Shown: positions 47,325 through 60,117, counted from the first letter of the stretch. The stretch is DNA of 64,000 bases from Polynucleobacter sp. Tro8-14-1 (GCF_018881655.1 NZ_JACVPX010000006.1:124001-188000), one strand, 5' to 3'. A program made the numbers and translations. Notes: generated from the letters alone by a model not told the origin.

Positions 47325-47984
47325 ATGCCTTTAGATCTAGAAGAACAAGAACAATTAGACCAATTCAAAGCGTTTTGGCAAAAGTACCGTAACCTTATTA
47401 CTGGGGTCGTTGCAGTTGCGTTGTTTGCTTATGCTGCTTACAGTGGCTATCAATGGTGGCGCAATAGTCAGGCGCTCGAAGCGTCTAAGCTTTATGAAAC
47501 GATGGTAGGTGCCATTGCTAAAGGCGATAAAGACCAGACTCTGCGCGCAACAGACGACTTGCAAAAAGATTTTGGCCGTACACCTTACGCAGCAATGTCT
47601 AGTTTGATCGCTGCACGAATTGCATCGGATGCAGGCGATAGCGTAAAAGCTTTGGAGTATTTGCGTTGGGCGGCAAAAAATGCATCCAATGATGGTTATC
47701 TTGGATTGGCGAAATTACGCCTAGTAACTCTATTGATTGAGCAGGGCAGTGAAAAAGATTTTGCAGAGGCCGATCAAATCTTGAATGAGAAACCGATTGC
47801 TGGTTTTGAATCTTTATGGCTTGAGCGTCGTGGTGATTGGTATTTAGCGCAAAAGAAAAATGAGCAAGCTAAAGTAAGCTATCAAGAAGCCTGGAAAAAA
47901 TTAGACCAAGCAAAAGAATTTCCTGAAGAGGCGCGTCGCCTTCTCAAGGTTAAATTAGATGCTGTTGGAGGAGTTGCTCAGTGA
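47325..47984 (+). CDS. yfgM: YfgM-like TPR membrane protein (ancillary SecYEG translocon subunit)
   Basis: 219 residues. N-terminal cytosolic LDLEEQEQLDQFKAFWQKY, one transmembrane helix (about 23-43), periplasmic TPR-like domain. E. coli YfgM joins PpiD at the Sec translocon. The stop overlaps the bamB start (GTGATG). Confidence 0.92.
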   Translation: MPLDLEEQEQLDQFKAFWQKYRNLITGVVAVALFAYAAYSGYQWWRNSQALEASKLYETMVGAIAKGDKDQTLRATDDLQKDFGRTPYAAMSSLIAARIASDAGDSVKALEYLRWAAKNASNDGYLGLAKLRLVTLLIEQGSEKDFAEADQILNEKPIAGFESLWLERRGDWYLAQKKNEQAKVSYQEAWKKLDQAKEFPEEARRLLKVKLDAVGGVAQ

Positions 47985-49141
47985 TGACTAAAGAAATGAA
48001 GCGTTTACCGATGCGCTTAGGCGCCGCCTTGGTATTGTGTGCCGTGGTAATTGCTTTAGCCGCATGCTCTGGTAGCTCCAGAGTAAGGAAACCCGCTGAA
48101 TTAGTGACCGTTACCAATCAATTTGATTTGCAGCCTGTATGGTCAACTAGCATTGGTTCATCTGAATCCTTTAACTTTCATCCTATTGTTGCTGGCGATG
48201 CGGTGTATGCAGCCTCTCATGGTGGGAACTTGGTAAAGATTGATTTAGCAACCGGCAATAAGGTCTGGTCAGTATCCGTTCCTGAGAATTTGTCGGTTGG
48301 CCCCGGATCTGATGGCCGTACTACTGTTGCCGTTACTACCAAGGGAGTGGTCTACGCCTATGACGATACTGGTAAGCCGATGTGGAATGTCAGCGTTGGT
48401 AGCGAGGTATTAAGTGAGCCGGTGGTAGCCGGTGGCGTTGTCGTAGTACGTGCGCTAGACAATCGCTTCATTGGGCTGGATGCGCTAACGGGCGCTAAAA
48501 AATGGACTTATCAGCGTCAACAAGCTGCATTGTCATTGCGTGTTGGCTATGGAATGCTGGCTATTGGCAACGAAGTCATTGTTACTGGTTTCACTGGTGG
48601 GCGCTTTGGCATGATTGCTATTGCTAATGGTGGCTTAGTTTGGGAGACGCCCGTTTCTTTTCCTAAGGGCTTCTCAGAGATTGAGCGCTTGAATGATGTC
48701 ACCGCTAAACCAAGTATGGAAGGCGATATCCTCTGCGCAGTCTCTTATCAAGGACGTATTGGTTGCGGGCAGGCTCGTACAGGCAACCTTTTGTGGTTCA
48801 AAGACTATTCAAGTTATACCGGTACCTCACAAAGCACCGACATGGTTTTCTCGGCAAACGATAAGTCTTACGTCACCGCCTTTGCAACGAAAGATGGCAC
48901 TCAAGTTTGGGAAAACACCCAGCTGACATTCCGTGATGTTGGTGAGTCGCTTGCGGTGGGCAGAGTGCTGCTCATGGGTGATGCTCAAGGTTATATCCAT
49001 GCATTTTCACAGGCGAATGGCGAGATGGTTGCGCGTATTCGTCACGACAGTAGTCCAATCTCGGCTGCCCCCATTGCGGTAGGTGGCCTCATCTTGGTTC
49101 AATCTCAAGGTGGAAAAATAGCGGCGTACAGTCCAAAATGA
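47981..49141 (+). CDS. bamB: Outer-membrane assembly lipoprotein BamB
   Basis: 386 residues. GTG 47981 is preceded by GGAGGAG; ATG 47984 is an alternative. Lipobox LAAC-SGSS; eight-bladed propeller with PQQ-like repeats ([37 protein letters not shown]). Part of the BAM complex inserting beta-barrels. Overlaps der by 4 nt (ATGA). Confidence 0.96.
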   Translation: MMTKEMKRLPMRLGAALVLCAVVIALAACSGSSRVRKPAELVTVTNQFDLQPVWSTSIGSSESFNFHPIVAGDAVYAASHGGNLVKIDLATGNKVWSVSVPENLSVGPGSDGRTTVAVTTKGVVYAYDDTGKPMWNVSVGSEVLSEPVVAGGVVVVRALDNRFIGLDALTGAKKWTYQRQQAALSLRVGYGMLAIGNEVIVTGFTGGRFGMIAIANGGLVWETPVSFPKGFSEIERLNDVTAKPSMEGDILCAVSYQGRIGCGQARTGNLLWFKDYSSYTGTSQSTDMVFSANDKSYVTAFATKDGTQVWENTQLTFRDVGESLAVGRVLLMGDAQGYIHAFSQANGEMVARIRHDSSPISAAPIAVGGLILVQSQGGKIAAYSPK

Positions 49142-50502
49142 ATCCAGTCATCACTATCGTCGGCCGTCCCAATGTGGGAAAGTCGACTCTCTTTAATCGC
49201 TTAACGCGTTCACGTGATGCATTGGTGGCAGACTTTTCTGGCTTAACCAGAGATCGACACTACGGCAAAGGTCGTGTTGGTGAGCGTGCTTTTATTTGCG
49301 TAGATACCGGTGGTTTTGAGCCAGTGGCTAAGACCGGCATTGTTGCTGAGATGGCAAAGCAAACTAAGCAAGCTGTTGCTGAATCTGACATTGTGATTTT
49401 CTTGGTTGACGGTCGTCTCGGTATGGCGCCACAAGATCGCGTCATCGCTGATTTCTTACGTAAGACTGGCCGACCAGTCATCCTCGCGGTTAATAAAACA
49501 GAAGGCATGCAGGCTGGCGTTGTCACAGCCGACTTCCATGAGCTTGGTTTAGGCGAGCCGTTCCCAATTTCTTCAGCGCATGGTGATGGTGTGCGCGACT
49601 TGATCGACGACGCATTAGATTCCCTTGGTATTGCAGAGCCAGATGAAGATGAATTGGCTAACGATCCAAATCGTCCAATGAAGATCGCCGTAGTAGGGCG
49701 CCCTAACGTTGGCAAGTCAACATTGATTAACAAATTAATCGGTGAAGAGCGCGTCATTGCATTTGATATGCCAGGTACCACTCGTGATGCGATCGAAGTT
49801 CCGTTTGAGCGCAATGGCAAGCCTTACATCTTGGTTGACACTGCAGGTTTGCGTCGCCGTGGCAAAGTTTTTGAAGCGATTGAAAAGTTTTCTGTTGTTA
49901 AAACATTGCAAGCGATTGCTGACTGTAATGTGGTGATCTTGATGTTAGATGCTCAGCAAGATATTTCTGAACAAGATGCGCACATCGCTGGATTTATTGT
50001 GGAAGCTGGTCGCGCCTTAGTGGTTGCAGTGAATAAGTGGGATGGCTTGGATGCGTATGTAAAAGAGCGTGCTCGATTAGAGATTGCACAAAAGCTCCGC
50101 TTCCTCGATTTTGCAAATGTGCACCCAATCTCCGCTAAAAAGGGTACAGGCCTTAAGGAACTCTTTAAGGATGTGGATTCTGCATATGCAGCAGCAATGG
50201 CAAAACTACCAACCCCACGCTTAACCCGGATTTTGCAAGAGGCCATTGAGCATCAACAGCCTAAACGCGTTGGTATGGGCCGTCCTAAATTGCGTTATGC
50301 CCACCAAGGGGGCATGAATCCCCCAATTGTGGTCATCCATGGCACATCCTTGAGTGGAGTGACCGATAGCTACAAGAGATACTTGGAAGGTCGCTTTAGA
50401 GATGTCTTTAAATTGCGTGGCACGCCTTTACGGATTCAGATGAATACCGCTAAAAACCCATACGTTGATGACGATAAGGGTAAAAAGGGCAAAAAGCGCT
50501 AA
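49138..50502 (+). CDS. der: Ribosome biogenesis GTPase Der (EngA)
   Basis: 454 residues, two GTPase domains: G1 motifs [14 protein letters not shown] and [18 protein letters not shown] and NKWD G4 motifs, C-terminal KH-like domain and a basic tail (KGKKGKKR). Needed for 50S assembly. Translationally coupled to bamB. Confidence 0.98.
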   Translation: MNPVITIVGRPNVGKSTLFNRLTRSRDALVADFSGLTRDRHYGKGRVGERAFICVDTGGFEPVAKTGIVAEMAKQTKQAVAESDIVIFLVDGRLGMAPQDRVIADFLRKTGRPVILAVNKTEGMQAGVVTADFHELGLGEPFPISSAHGDGVRDLIDDALDSLGIAEPDEDELANDPNRPMKIAVVGRPNVGKSTLINKLIGEERVIAFDMPGTTRDAIEVPFERNGKPYILVDTAGLRRRGKVFEAIEKFSVVKTLQAIADCNVVILMLDAQQDISEQDAHIAGFIVEAGRALVVAVNKWDGLDAYVKERARLEIAQKLRFLDFANVHPISAKKGTGLKELFKDVDSAYAAAMAKLPTPRLTRILQEAIEHQQPKRVGMGRPKLRYAHQGGMNPPIVVIHGTSLSGVTDSYKRYLEGRFRDVFKLRGTPLRIQMNTAKNPYVDDDKGKKGKKR

Positions 50503-50689
50503 TTTGGGCTAAGCTTTCAGAATCATGTCAATTGGGCTTGATTTTTTCGAAAATCAGCCCAATATAGAGAACTTGATGAGTCATTGGTTCTAGTAGTTTG
50601 TATTTAGAAATGCGCAGTAAAAATTGATAGTTAATAAAAAAAGCAAGACTCCCAAAAAAGTAGTTACCAAAAGATAATTAAGGAGCAGT

Positions 50690-50941
50690 ATGAGCAATAG
50701 CAACCCTAACAAAATTCAATTACTTCAGGATCCATTCCTCAATGCTTTACGCAAAGAACATGTTCCTGTTTCGATCTATCTAGTCAATGGCATTAAGTTG
50801 CAAGGCAATATTGAGTCATTTGACCAATATGTTGTGCTCTTGCGCAACACGGTGACACAGATGGTTTACAAACACGCAATCTCTACGATCGTTCCTGCTC
50901 GTGCGATTGATTTCCGTTTAGAAGAAGCTAGCCCTGTATAA
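50690..50941 (+). CDS. hfq: RNA chaperone Hfq
   Basis: 83 residues. Sm motifs: [20 protein letters not shown] with ...VNGIKLQG, and the YKHAIST signature. Helps small RNAs pair with mRNAs. AAGGAGC precedes the ATG. A 187-bp gap before it probably holds its promoter. hflX follows with overlap (see that entry). Confidence 0.98.
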   Translation: MSNSNPNKIQLLQDPFLNALRKEHVPVSIYLVNGIKLQGNIESFDQYVVLLRNTVTQMVYKHAISTIVPARAIDFRLEEASPV

Positions 50942-52175
50942 AACCGGAGTAGATGCTGCACGCGCTGTTCTAGTTGGCGTAGACACAGGGCGTGAAGACT
51001 TTGCAGATAGCATGGCCGAGCTCAGCCTGTTGGCTGATAGCGCAGGCTCCATTCCCGCAGCCACTGTTATTGCCCGCAAGGGAAGGACTGACCCCGCTTT
51101 GTTTATCGGCTCAGGTAAGGCGAATGAGCTCAAGCGGGTGATGGAAGAGCAGGGCGCAGAACTTGCGATCTTCAATCATCCCCTCTCTCCAACTCAGCAA
51201 CGCAATTTAGAGCGCCACATTGGTTTTCATGTGATGGACCGCACTGGTTTGATTTTGGATATCTTTAGTCAAAGAGCACAAAGTCATATTGGTAAGACCC
51301 AAGTTGAACTTGCGCAAGTGCGTTATCGGATGTCTCGTTTGGTCAGAGCCTGGAGTCACTTAGAGCGACAGCGTGGCGGTATTGGTGTGCGCGGTGGTCC
51401 TGGCGAAACTCAGATGGAGTTGGATCGCCGGATGTTGGCTACCAAAGCGAAACGCTTGGAAAATGAGTTGGAAAAACTCCAGCGCCAACAAAGAACGCAA
51501 AGAAGAGCTCGAAATCGCAAAGATGTGTTCTCAGTTTCTTTGGTTGGATATACCAATGCTGGTAAATCGACTTTGTTTAATGCCCTAACCAAAGCAGGGA
51601 CTTACGCGGCTGACCAGCTTTTTGCCACTTTAGATACCACCTCTAGAAAGGTCCATTTGGACGGAGTTGGGTCAATTGTGGTCTCTGATACCGTGGGATT
51701 TATCCGAGATTTACCCCACCAGTTGGTGGAGGCCTTTAGGGCAACTTTGGATGAAACTATCCATGCCGACCTCATATTGCATGTTATTGATGCCTGTAGC
51801 CCGGTCGCTAGGGAGCAAAAGGCCGAAGTAGAGGCTGTTTTGGAGGAAATTGGCGCTGATGACATCCCTCGGATCGAGGTGATGAATAAGATCGACCAGA
51901 TGCCTCAAACCTTCACCCGCGGGGCTGTTTTAGAGCGTGATGGGCAGGGCTTTCCAAGCCAGGTTTTCCTGTCAGCCAAGACGGGCTTAGGCCTTGATTT
52001 ACTTCGCTCAGCCCTGGCCGAATGCTCTCAAATGACTGATAGAATAAGGGTCGAGCACAACCGTGCCAAGAAGCAATTGGCCCCGGATGAGTTTTTAGAA
52101 CCTTTACCTGAACGACCAGAAACTTCTGAATTTAATCCGATTGCCAACCGAAGCTATTTATCTAATGACGCGTAA
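50934..52175 (+). CDS. hflX: GTPase HflX, apparent CTG start
   Basis: HflX with G1 [31 protein letters not shown] and NKID, GTPase acting on stalled 70S ribosomes. The first ATG in frame is at 51012, but the 23 codons before it encode family-like sequence ([18 protein letters not shown]; compare the N-terminal strand of other HflX proteins). The frame is open from 50922 and contains no ATG, GTG or TTG before 51012. The likeliest start is CTG 50934, overlapping the hfq stop (CTGTATAA); the 51012 start would remove the first beta-strand. From CTG the protein is 413 residues. The start is inference; the gene identity is firm. Confidence 0.9.
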   Translation: MYKTGVDAARAVLVGVDTGREDFADSMAELSLLADSAGSIPAATVIARKGRTDPALFIGSGKANELKRVMEEQGAELAIFNHPLSPTQQRNLERHIGFHVMDRTGLILDIFSQRAQSHIGKTQVELAQVRYRMSRLVRAWSHLERQRGGIGVRGGPGETQMELDRRMLATKAKRLENELEKLQRQQRTQRRARNRKDVFSVSLVGYTNAGKSTLFNALTKAGTYAADQLFATLDTTSRKVHLDGVGSIVVSDTVGFIRDLPHQLVEAFRATLDETIHADLILHVIDACSPVAREQKAEVEAVLEEIGADDIPRIEVMNKIDQMPQTFTRGAVLERDGQGFPSQVFLSAKTGLGLDLLRSALAECSQMTDRIRVEHNRAKKQLAPDEFLEPLPERPETSEFNPIANRSYLSNDA

Positions 52176-53685
52176 ATTTCTAGACCTTTTTTCGGTGAAT
52201 GATCCAGGTTGGGGCAATAGCCACAATTCAGGTGGATCCAAAGATGTCAAAGATGGGCAGGCAGAAGGTCAAGCTCCAAAAGCGGATCCAGAAACTAACC
52301 AGCCAGTAGATGCAAAACCAACAAATCCTGTAACTAAGCCCGATGGCCCACCAGACTTGGATGAGTTGTGGCGTGATTTCAATGACAGAATTGCCGGTAT
52401 CTTTGGTGGTAAGAAGAAGCCTGGGGTAACAAGTAACCCCGCTAGCAAGCCAGCGAATAAACCAAGCAGCACTGATATTCCTCCGCCTTCACAGCGCGGC
52501 AATGGCGGTGGCAATGGTGGTATCAGCGCCCCTAACTTTAATTTCAGCAATCCATTTGGCTCTAAGGCAAGCTTTCTGATTGCAGGAGCAGTTGTCTTCT
52601 TTATGTGGGTTTGCAGTGGCTTCTTCATTATTCAAGAAGGTCAAGCCGGCGTTATTCTTACTTTTGGTAAGTACGATTACACCGCCAAGCCAGGTATTAA
52701 CTGGCGTATGCCTTGGCCGATTCAGTCTGAAGAGACGGTGAACCTATCTGGTGTGCGTTCAGTTGAAGTAGGGCGCCCTGTTTTGATTAAGGCCACCAAT
52801 CAAAAAGATTCTTCAATGCTTACTGAAGATGAAAATATCATCGACGTACGCTTTGCTGTGCAATACCGCTTAAAGGACCCTACGGATTATTTATTTAATA
52901 ACCGCGATCCCGATGCAGCGGTAGTGCAAGCTGCTGAAACAGCTGTGCGTGAAATCGTTGCTCGTAGCAAGATGGATACCGTCTTGTATGAGGGTCGTGA
53001 AAAGATTGGCATTGATTTAGCCAACTCTATTCAGAAGATTTTGGACAGCTACAAAACGGGCATTTATGTAACTAGCGTGACCGTGCAAAATGTTCAACCG
53101 CCAGAGCAAGTTCAGGCTGCATTTGATGATGCCGTGAAAGCAGGGCAGGACCAAGAGCGACTCAAGAGTGAAGGTCAAGCCTATGCTAATGACATCATTC
53201 CGCGCGCCAAAGGTACAGCAGCTCGCCTGATTCAAGAGGCCGAGGGTTATAAAGCTCGGGTAGTAGCTACCGCCGAGGGCGATGCCACACGTTTTAAACA
53301 AATTTTGGTTGAATACTCTAAGGCGCCTCAAGTGACTCGTGATCGCATGTATATCGATAGCATGCGCGAGATGTACAACAACGTTACTAAGATCTTGGTT
53401 GACACTACCAAGAGCAATAGCCTGCTATATCTCCCGCTCGATAAGATCGTCGCGCAAGTCAGTGCGGAAAGCGCTCAAGCAGCTAATACACAAACAAGCT
53501 CATCGGGAGCAAGCACTCCAACTGGTAGTGTTACTGTGGGTGGTGCAACTGGTACAAATACAAACCCAAACACTATCAGCTCGTCCCCTTCCTCTGTTTC
53601 TACCTCCGCTCCTGTAGCGCCAGTAACGAATAGCACTGCAGATAAACGTGATGGCCTCCGTAGTCGCGATAGGGAGTCCAGATAA
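52165..53685 (+). CDS. hflK: HflK, FtsH protease modulator
   Basis: 506 residues from ATG 52165, overlapping the hflX stop by 11 nt; TTG 52141 is an alternative. Long Gly/Pro/Asn-rich cytosolic segment, transmembrane helix about 139-159, SPFH band-7 domain (IIQEGQAGVILTFGKYDYT), low-complexity Ser/Thr C-tail. Forms the HflKC cage that surrounds FtsH at the inner membrane. Confidence 0.95.
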   Translation: MTRKFLDLFSVNDPGWGNSHNSGGSKDVKDGQAEGQAPKADPETNQPVDAKPTNPVTKPDGPPDLDELWRDFNDRIAGIFGGKKKPGVTSNPASKPANKPSSTDIPPPSQRGNGGGNGGISAPNFNFSNPFGSKASFLIAGAVVFFMWVCSGFFIIQEGQAGVILTFGKYDYTAKPGINWRMPWPIQSEETVNLSGVRSVEVGRPVLIKATNQKDSSMLTEDENIIDVRFAVQYRLKDPTDYLFNNRDPDAAVVQAAETAVREIVARSKMDTVLYEGREKIGIDLANSIQKILDSYKTGIYVTSVTVQNVQPPEQVQAAFDDAVKAGQDQERLKSEGQAYANDIIPRAKGTAARLIQEAEGYKARVVATAEGDATRFKQILVEYSKAPQVTRDRMYIDSMREMYNNVTKILVDTTKSNSLLYLPLDKIVAQVSAESAQAANTQTSSSGASTPTGSVTVGGATGTNTNPNTISSSPSSVSTSAPVAPVTNSTADKRDGLRSRDRESR

Positions 53686-54554
53686 TGAATGCAAATCGTT
53701 TAATTGCAGCCGGTATTGGCTTTATTGCGCTGATCTATGTTTTGTCTTCTAGTGTTTTTGTTGTGGATCAACGTAATTTTGCTGTGGTGTTTTCATTCGG
53801 GCAGATTGTTCGCGTGATTGAACAGCCCGGAATTCAGGTGAAGCTTCCAGCCCCTTTTGAAAGTGTTCGCTTCTTTGATCGTCGCATTTTGACGATTGAT
53901 AATCCAGAAGCAGAGCGCTTCATAACCGCTGAAAAGAAAAACTTATTAGTAGATTCTTATGTGAAATGGCGCATTGTCGATCCACGTAAGTTCTTTATTA
54001 GCTTCAAAGGTGATGAGCGCTTGGCGCAAGATCGCTTGACCCAGTTAGTTCGTTCGGCTCTAAATGAAGAGTTCACTAAGCGCACTGTTCGTGAGTTGAT
54101 TTCTGATCAGCGCGAAGAAGTGATGCAAGGTATTCGTAAGAAGGTTGCTGATGATGCATCTGATATCGGCGTGGAAATTGTCGATGTTCGCTTAAAGCGT
54201 GTTGACCTCTTGGCAGAAATTAGCGATTCTGTTTATCGCCGTATGGAAGCAGAGCGTAAGCGTGTTGCCAATGAGTTGCGCTCTATGGGCGCTGCAGAGT
54301 CTGACAAGATTCGCGCAAATGCAGAGCGTCAACGTGACACCATCTTGGCGGAAGCCTATCGCGATGCCCAAAAAATTAAGGGAGCAGGGGATGCGAAAGC
54401 TACTGCACTCTATGCGGAAGCATTCGGGCGTGATCCTCAGTTTGCCCAGTTCTATCAAAGCCTAGAAGCCTATAGAAGCTCTTTCAAGGATAAGAAAGAC
54501 ATCATGGTGGTAGAGCCGAATGGCGAGTTCTTTAAGTTCTTGCACAAAAAATAA
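53685..54554 (+). CDS. hflC: HflC, FtsH protease modulator
   Basis: 289 residues, starting on the last base of the hflK stop (TAATG). N-terminal membrane anchor and SPFH domain (VFVVDQRNFAVVFSFGQIVR, then FDRRILTIDNPEAERF). Pairs with HflK. Typical ending with MVVEPNGEFFKF. Confidence 0.96.
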   Translation: MNANRLIAAGIGFIALIYVLSSSVFVVDQRNFAVVFSFGQIVRVIEQPGIQVKLPAPFESVRFFDRRILTIDNPEAERFITAEKKNLLVDSYVKWRIVDPRKFFISFKGDERLAQDRLTQLVRSALNEEFTKRTVRELISDQREEVMQGIRKKVADDASDIGVEIVDVRLKRVDLLAEISDSVYRRMEAERKRVANELRSMGAAESDKIRANAERQRDTILAEAYRDAQKIKGAGDAKATALYAEAFGRDPQFAQFYQSLEAYRSSFKDKKDIMVVEPNGEFFKFLHKK

Positions 54555-54574
54555 GAAAGCAAATAGTTCACATC

Positions 54575-55738
54575 ATGAATCGCTGGTTACTTCCCGAAGA
54601 TATTGCAGATGTTTTGCCTGCCGAGGCTCGCAAGGTTGAGTCTTTGCGTCGTGCCGTCTTGGACTTGTATCAGTCTTATGGCTATGAATTGGTTGCCCCT
54701 CCCATTCTGGAGTTCTTAGACTCCTTATTGACTGGTACTGGCTCCGATCTCAACCTACAAACATTCAAGTTGGTAGATCAGCTATCTGGTCGTACATTGG
54801 GCCTGCGTGCTGATATCACTCCGCAAGTGGCTCGCATTGATGCGCACCTATTAAATCGCGATGGCGTTACTCGTCTTTGCTATGCCGGCTCTGTTGCGCA
54901 CGCTCGCACTCCGGTTGGTAGCTCAGCTCGCGAAGAATTACAGCTCGGTGCAGAGATTTACGGTTGTGCAACTTGGGAAGCCGATCTTGAGGCGATTACC
55001 TTATTGCTAAAAACACTTTCTGTTGCTGGAATCAAGAAGGTGTATCTAGATTTGTCGCACGCTGGCATTCTGGCGGGGATCTTGGATGGTCAGAATCTTA
55101 ATAAAGAAACGATTGAAGCGTTGTATGGCTTGCTTCAAAGCAAGGACCGTCCTCGCTTAAGTCAATGGGCGGCTTGCTTGCCTGCAAATGTTGCTCAAGC
55201 GCTGATGGCGTTGACTGAATTAAATGGCCCTTGTCCTGAAGTTTTAGCAAATGCCAAGAAAGTATTGCCTAAGCATGCGGCGATTGACCAGGCTTTGGCA
55301 GATCTTGAGCGTTTGGCTTGTGCTGCAGCGAAGATGTCTAGTCATTTGGAACTCAGTATTGATCTGGCCGATTTGCGTGGCTATCAGTATCACAGCGGTG
55401 TGATGTTTGCCGCTTATGTTGACCAATTCCCACAACCAATCGCAAGAGGCGGTCGCTATGACCATGTTGGCCAAGCTTTTGGTCGTCCACGTCCTGCAAC
55501 GGGCTTTTCTTTAGACCTATTAACTTTAGCCAATTTATCGCCGTTAAGTACGCGCAAGTTGGCCATCTTGGCCCCTTGGATTGAAGATGCAGAGTTAAGT
55601 GCGGTTATCGAAACTCTCAGAAGCAAGGGTGAAGTGGTGATACAGATTCCAGCAGGCACGTCATTAGAGGCTGCTGAATATGAATGTGATCGAGAGTTAG
55701 TTAAGCAAGGTAACTCTTGGGAAGTAAATAAGAAGTAA
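54575..55738 (+). CDS. hisZ: ATP phosphoribosyltransferase regulatory subunit HisZ
   Basis: 387 residues, class II synthetase-like (MNRWLLPEDIADVLPAEA, LGLRADITPQVARIDA, GGRYDHVG) but without an anticodon domain. It completes the short-form HisG in histidine biosynthesis. Its presence implies a short hisG elsewhere. The hflC-hisZ-purA order is typical of betaproteobacteria. Confidence 0.95.
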   Translation: MNRWLLPEDIADVLPAEARKVESLRRAVLDLYQSYGYELVAPPILEFLDSLLTGTGSDLNLQTFKLVDQLSGRTLGLRADITPQVARIDAHLLNRDGVTRLCYAGSVAHARTPVGSSAREELQLGAEIYGCATWEADLEAITLLLKTLSVAGIKKVYLDLSHAGILAGILDGQNLNKETIEALYGLLQSKDRPRLSQWAACLPANVAQALMALTELNGPCPEVLANAKKVLPKHAAIDQALADLERLACAAAKMSSHLELSIDLADLRGYQYHSGVMFAAYVDQFPQPIARGGRYDHVGQAFGRPRPATGFSLDLLTLANLSPLSTRKLAILAPWIEDAELSAVIETLRSKGEVVIQIPAGTSLEAAEYECDRELVKQGNSWEVNKK

Positions 55739-55742
55739 ATAA

Positions 55743-57161
<1,419 letters not shown>

Positions 57162-57248
57162 TGGAAAATATTCCAAAACTGACTAATTAACTGATTCATT
57201 AATTTAACTAACCCTATTTATTAACTTTTTGCTTAAGAAGATAACAAC

Positions 57249-59465
57249 ATGACTGCGCGTACTACCTGCAATAGCCTTCAAGTGGCAACCCCTTTATATC
57301 GATTCATCGAAGACAAAGTACTTCCTGGTACCGGCATTAAGAGTGCTGATTTTTGGAAGGGTTTTGATGAGATCGTTAAAGACTTAACTCCTAAAAATGA
57401 TGCATTGCTTGCCAAGCGTGATCGCATTCAGTTGGATTTGGATAAATGGCACCAAGCCAATCCAGGCCCAATCAAAGATATGCCTGCATACCGCAAGTTT
57501 TTGAAAGAGATTGATTACTTAGTTGATGTCCCAGGAAAAATTACGGCCACCACCAAGAATGTAGATGATGAGTTGGCACTTCAGGCCGGCCCTCAATTAG
57601 TGGTTCCGGTATTGAATGCACGTTATGCCTTAAATGCTGCCAATGCACGTTGGGGTTCTTTGTATGATGCTCTTTACGGTACTGATGTTTTATCCGAAGA
57701 AGATGGTGCTACTAAGACTGGTGCATACAACCCCATTCGTGGCGCAAAAGTGGTTGCTTATGCCCGTAACTTCTTGGACCAAGCCGCACCATTGGCTAAA
57801 GGTTCACACCGTGATTCAGTGGCTTACACAGTAGACGGTAATAAGTTGTCCATCAAGTTAAAAGACGGCACCTCTACTAGTTTGGCTGACGAGAAGCAGT
57901 TCGTTGGCTACCAAGGTGATGCAGCTGCTCCAAGCTCCATCTTGCTCCGCAATAACGGTGTCCATATTGATATTGAAATCAACAAGAGCAAAACGATTGG
58001 TGCAAGTGATCCTGCTGGCATCAATGACGTAGTTCTTGAGGCAGCGCTTTCTACAATCTTGGACTTGGAAGACTCTATTGCAGCAGTAGACGGCGATGAC
58101 AAAGTTCTTGCCTATGAAAACTGGTTGGGAATTCTGAAGGGTACATTAGTTGAGGAAGTGAAGAAGGGCGACAAGACAATTACACGCACTCTTAACCCAG
58201 ATCGTAAGTACAAAGCTGGTATCGGCGCTGTTGACGCAAAAGATGGCATCGTTACATTGCATGGCCGTTCACTCTTGTTCCTTCGTAACGTTGGCCATTT
58301 AATGACAAACCCAGCCATCATTACCGGTGAAGGCAAAGAGATCTACGAAGGTATCTTAGATGCAGTAGTAACAGTATTGATTGCCTTGTATGACATCAAT
58401 CGTCCAGCAAGCCAAGAGATCGGTAATACTCGCAAGGGTTCTGTATACATCGTGAAGCCAAAAATGCACAGCCCAGAAGAAGTGGCTTTTGCAGGCGAGC
58501 TCTTTGGGCGTGTTGAGAAATTACTCGGCTTACCAGCAGATACGGTGAAACTGGGCATCATGGATGAAGAGCGTCGTATGAGTGCGAATATCAAAGCAGC
58601 TATTGCTGCTGCTGGTGCGCGCGTAGCCTTCATCAATACTGGCTTTCTAGATCGTACTGGTGATGAAATGCACACAGCAATGTATGCGGGTCCAATGATG
58701 CGCAAAGGTGATATGAAAACCAGCAAGTGGTTATCCGCTTACGAGCGTCGTAACGTATTTGCAGGATTAGATTGTGGCTTGCGTGGCCGTGCTCAAATTG
58801 GTAAAGGTATGTGGGCAATGCCAGACATGATGAAGGCCATGGTTGAGCAGAAGATTGTTCACCCTAAAGCGGGTGCAAATACCGCTTGGGTACCATCACC
58901 AACGGCAGCAACCTTACATGCGCTTCACTATCATCAAGTAAACGTAGCTGAACTCCAAAAAGAAATGGAAAAGCTCGATACAGCGGCTGAAGCTGAAGCG
59001 TTAATTAACGACTTGTTGACTATTCCAGTGGTTGAGAATGCTAACTGGTCTAAGGAAGAGATTCAGCAAGAATTAGATAACAACTGCCAAGGTATCTTGG
59101 GTTATGTGGTTCGCTGGATTGATCAAGGTGTTGGTTGCTCTAAGGTTCCTGATATTCATAACGTAGGCTTGATGGAAGATCGTGCTACCTTACGTATCTC
59201 TAGCCAGCACATCGCTAACTGGTTGCTCAATGGTATTGTGACTGCTGATCAGGTCAACGAGAGCTTGCAACGTATGGCTAAAGTGGTTGATGGTCAAAAT
59301 GCTGGTGATTCTTTGTATCAGCCAATGATGCCTAACTACCAAGATTCATATGCCTATAAAGCGGCGAGTGACCTGATTTTCAAAGGACTTGAGCAGCCTA
59401 ATGGCTACACAGAACCTTTGTTGCATGCATGGCGCCTAGAGGTAAAGAAGGCACACGCTAAGTAA
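57249..59465 (+). CDS. glcB: Malate synthase G
   Basis: 738 residues, G isoform length (about 725). Conserved TTTEDS-type region as [41 protein letters not shown]. Condenses glyoxylate with acetyl-CoA. Single transcript ending in a strong terminator. No isocitrate lyase or glycolate oxidase is adjacent. Confidence 0.97.
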   Translation: MTARTTCNSLQVATPLYRFIEDKVLPGTGIKSADFWKGFDEIVKDLTPKNDALLAKRDRIQLDLDKWHQANPGPIKDMPAYRKFLKEIDYLVDVPGKITATTKNVDDELALQAGPQLVVPVLNARYALNAANARWGSLYDALYGTDVLSEEDGATKTGAYNPIRGAKVVAYARNFLDQAAPLAKGSHRDSVAYTVDGNKLSIKLKDGTSTSLADEKQFVGYQGDAAAPSSILLRNNGVHIDIEINKSKTIGASDPAGINDVVLEAALSTILDLEDSIAAVDGDDKVLAYENWLGILKGTLVEEVKKGDKTITRTLNPDRKYKAGIGAVDAKDGIVTLHGRSLLFLRNVGHLMTNPAIITGEGKEIYEGILDAVVTVLIALYDINRPASQEIGNTRKGSVYIVKPKMHSPEEVAFAGELFGRVEKLLGLPADTVKLGIMDEERRMSANIKAAIAAAGARVAFINTGFLDRTGDEMHTAMYAGPMMRKGDMKTSKWLSAYERRNVFAGLDCGLRGRAQIGKGMWAMPDMMKAMVEQKIVHPKAGANTAWVPSPTAATLHALHYHQVNVAELQKEMEKLDTAAEAEALINDLLTIPVVENANWSKEEIQQELDNNCQGILGYVVRWIDQGVGCSKVPDIHNVGLMEDRATLRISSQHIANWLLNGIVTADQVNESLQRMAKVVDGQNAGDSLYQPMMPNYQDSYAYKAASDLIFKGLEQPNGYTEPLLHAWRLEVKKAHAK

Positions 59466-59486
59466 TTTAGCCGACGCTTTAAGTCA

Positions 59487-59520
59487 AAATGGATTTGCCC
59501 ATAAAGCAAATCCATTTTTT
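59487..59520 (+). terminator. Terminator of glcB
   Basis: Stem AAATGGATTTGC / GCAAATCCATTT (59487-59498 with 59506-59517), 7-nt loop, running into six T. Strong, 21 nt after the stop. Confidence 0.93.
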
Positions 59521-59535
59521 ATTGGGTACAGTCAA

Positions 59536-60024
59536 ATGTTTGGATTTCTAAACCCCTTCTCTAGATCTTCCCAGTTTCCATTTCAATTGAATGATGGTGG
59601 CAGGGAGGCGGCTGGCTTTAAAGGCGGCGCAGGAGATTGCGTTGTGAGATCCATTGCGATTGCCGCAAGCCTGCCTTATATGCAGGTCTATGAGGATTTA
59701 AGACTGGCAAATGAGAGTTACGCCCAGCTGAAAAATGACCGCCTTGCTAAAAGGCTTAATGTCAAAGGTTCATCTCCTAGGAACGGGAATCATCGCAATG
59801 TCTTTCATGACTACATTATTAGTCTGGGTTTTCGATGGGTGCCTACGATGGAAATAGGTGCTGGCTGCAAGGTTCACCTAAGGTTAGGCGAGCTTCCTGC
59901 AGGGGTCTTAATTGTGAAGGTCTCAAAGCATCTGACTGCTGTGGTGAATGGGATAATTTACGATACGCATGACCCCTCAAGAGGTGGAAATCGATGTGTT
60001 TATGGTTACTATATCAAGCCTTAA
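59536..60024 (+). CDS. Predicted papain-like cysteine peptidase-fold protein
   Basis: 162 residues, no signal peptide. GAGDCVVRSIAIA places a Cys (35) at the start of a helix, and SKHLTAVVNGIIYDTHDPSRGG offers His132 and Asp143/Asp146 on a strand pair, the spacing and context of a papain-like Cys-His-Asp site. Short proteins of this design are known as conserved hypotheticals. It could be a peptidase, amidase or inactive fold. Upstream ribosome-binding site is weak; it starts 16 nt after the glcB terminator, so promoter position is unclear. Confidence 0.6.
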   Translation: MFGFLNPFSRSSQFPFQLNDGGREAAGFKGGAGDCVVRSIAIAASLPYMQVYEDLRLANESYAQLKNDRLAKRLNVKGSSPRNGNHRNVFHDYIISLGFRWVPTMEIGAGCKVHLRLGELPAGVLIVKVSKHLTAVVNGIIYDTHDPSRGGNRCVYGYYIKP

Positions 60025-60078
60025 GGTGGTTTCTTAACTTCTGAAAAATGCGAATTTTGCGCTTAAAGAGCATAAATT

Positions 60079-60111
60079 AACCCTAAAAATGACTGTTTTT
60101 CGGGTTTTTAT
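60079..60111. terminator. Terminator between convergent genes
   Basis: AACCC (60079-60083) pairs with GGGTT (60102-60106), with inner AAAAA/TTTTT pairs (60085-60089 with 60096-60100), followed by TTTTTATTT. It lies between the papain-like gene and the convergent channel gene. Confidence 0.65.
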
Positions 60112-60117
60112 TTAAAG

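Noticed and set aside
49260..49820. 186-codon minus-strand frame opposite der
   Set aside because: Antisense of highly conserved GTPase domains; long only because of codon bias.
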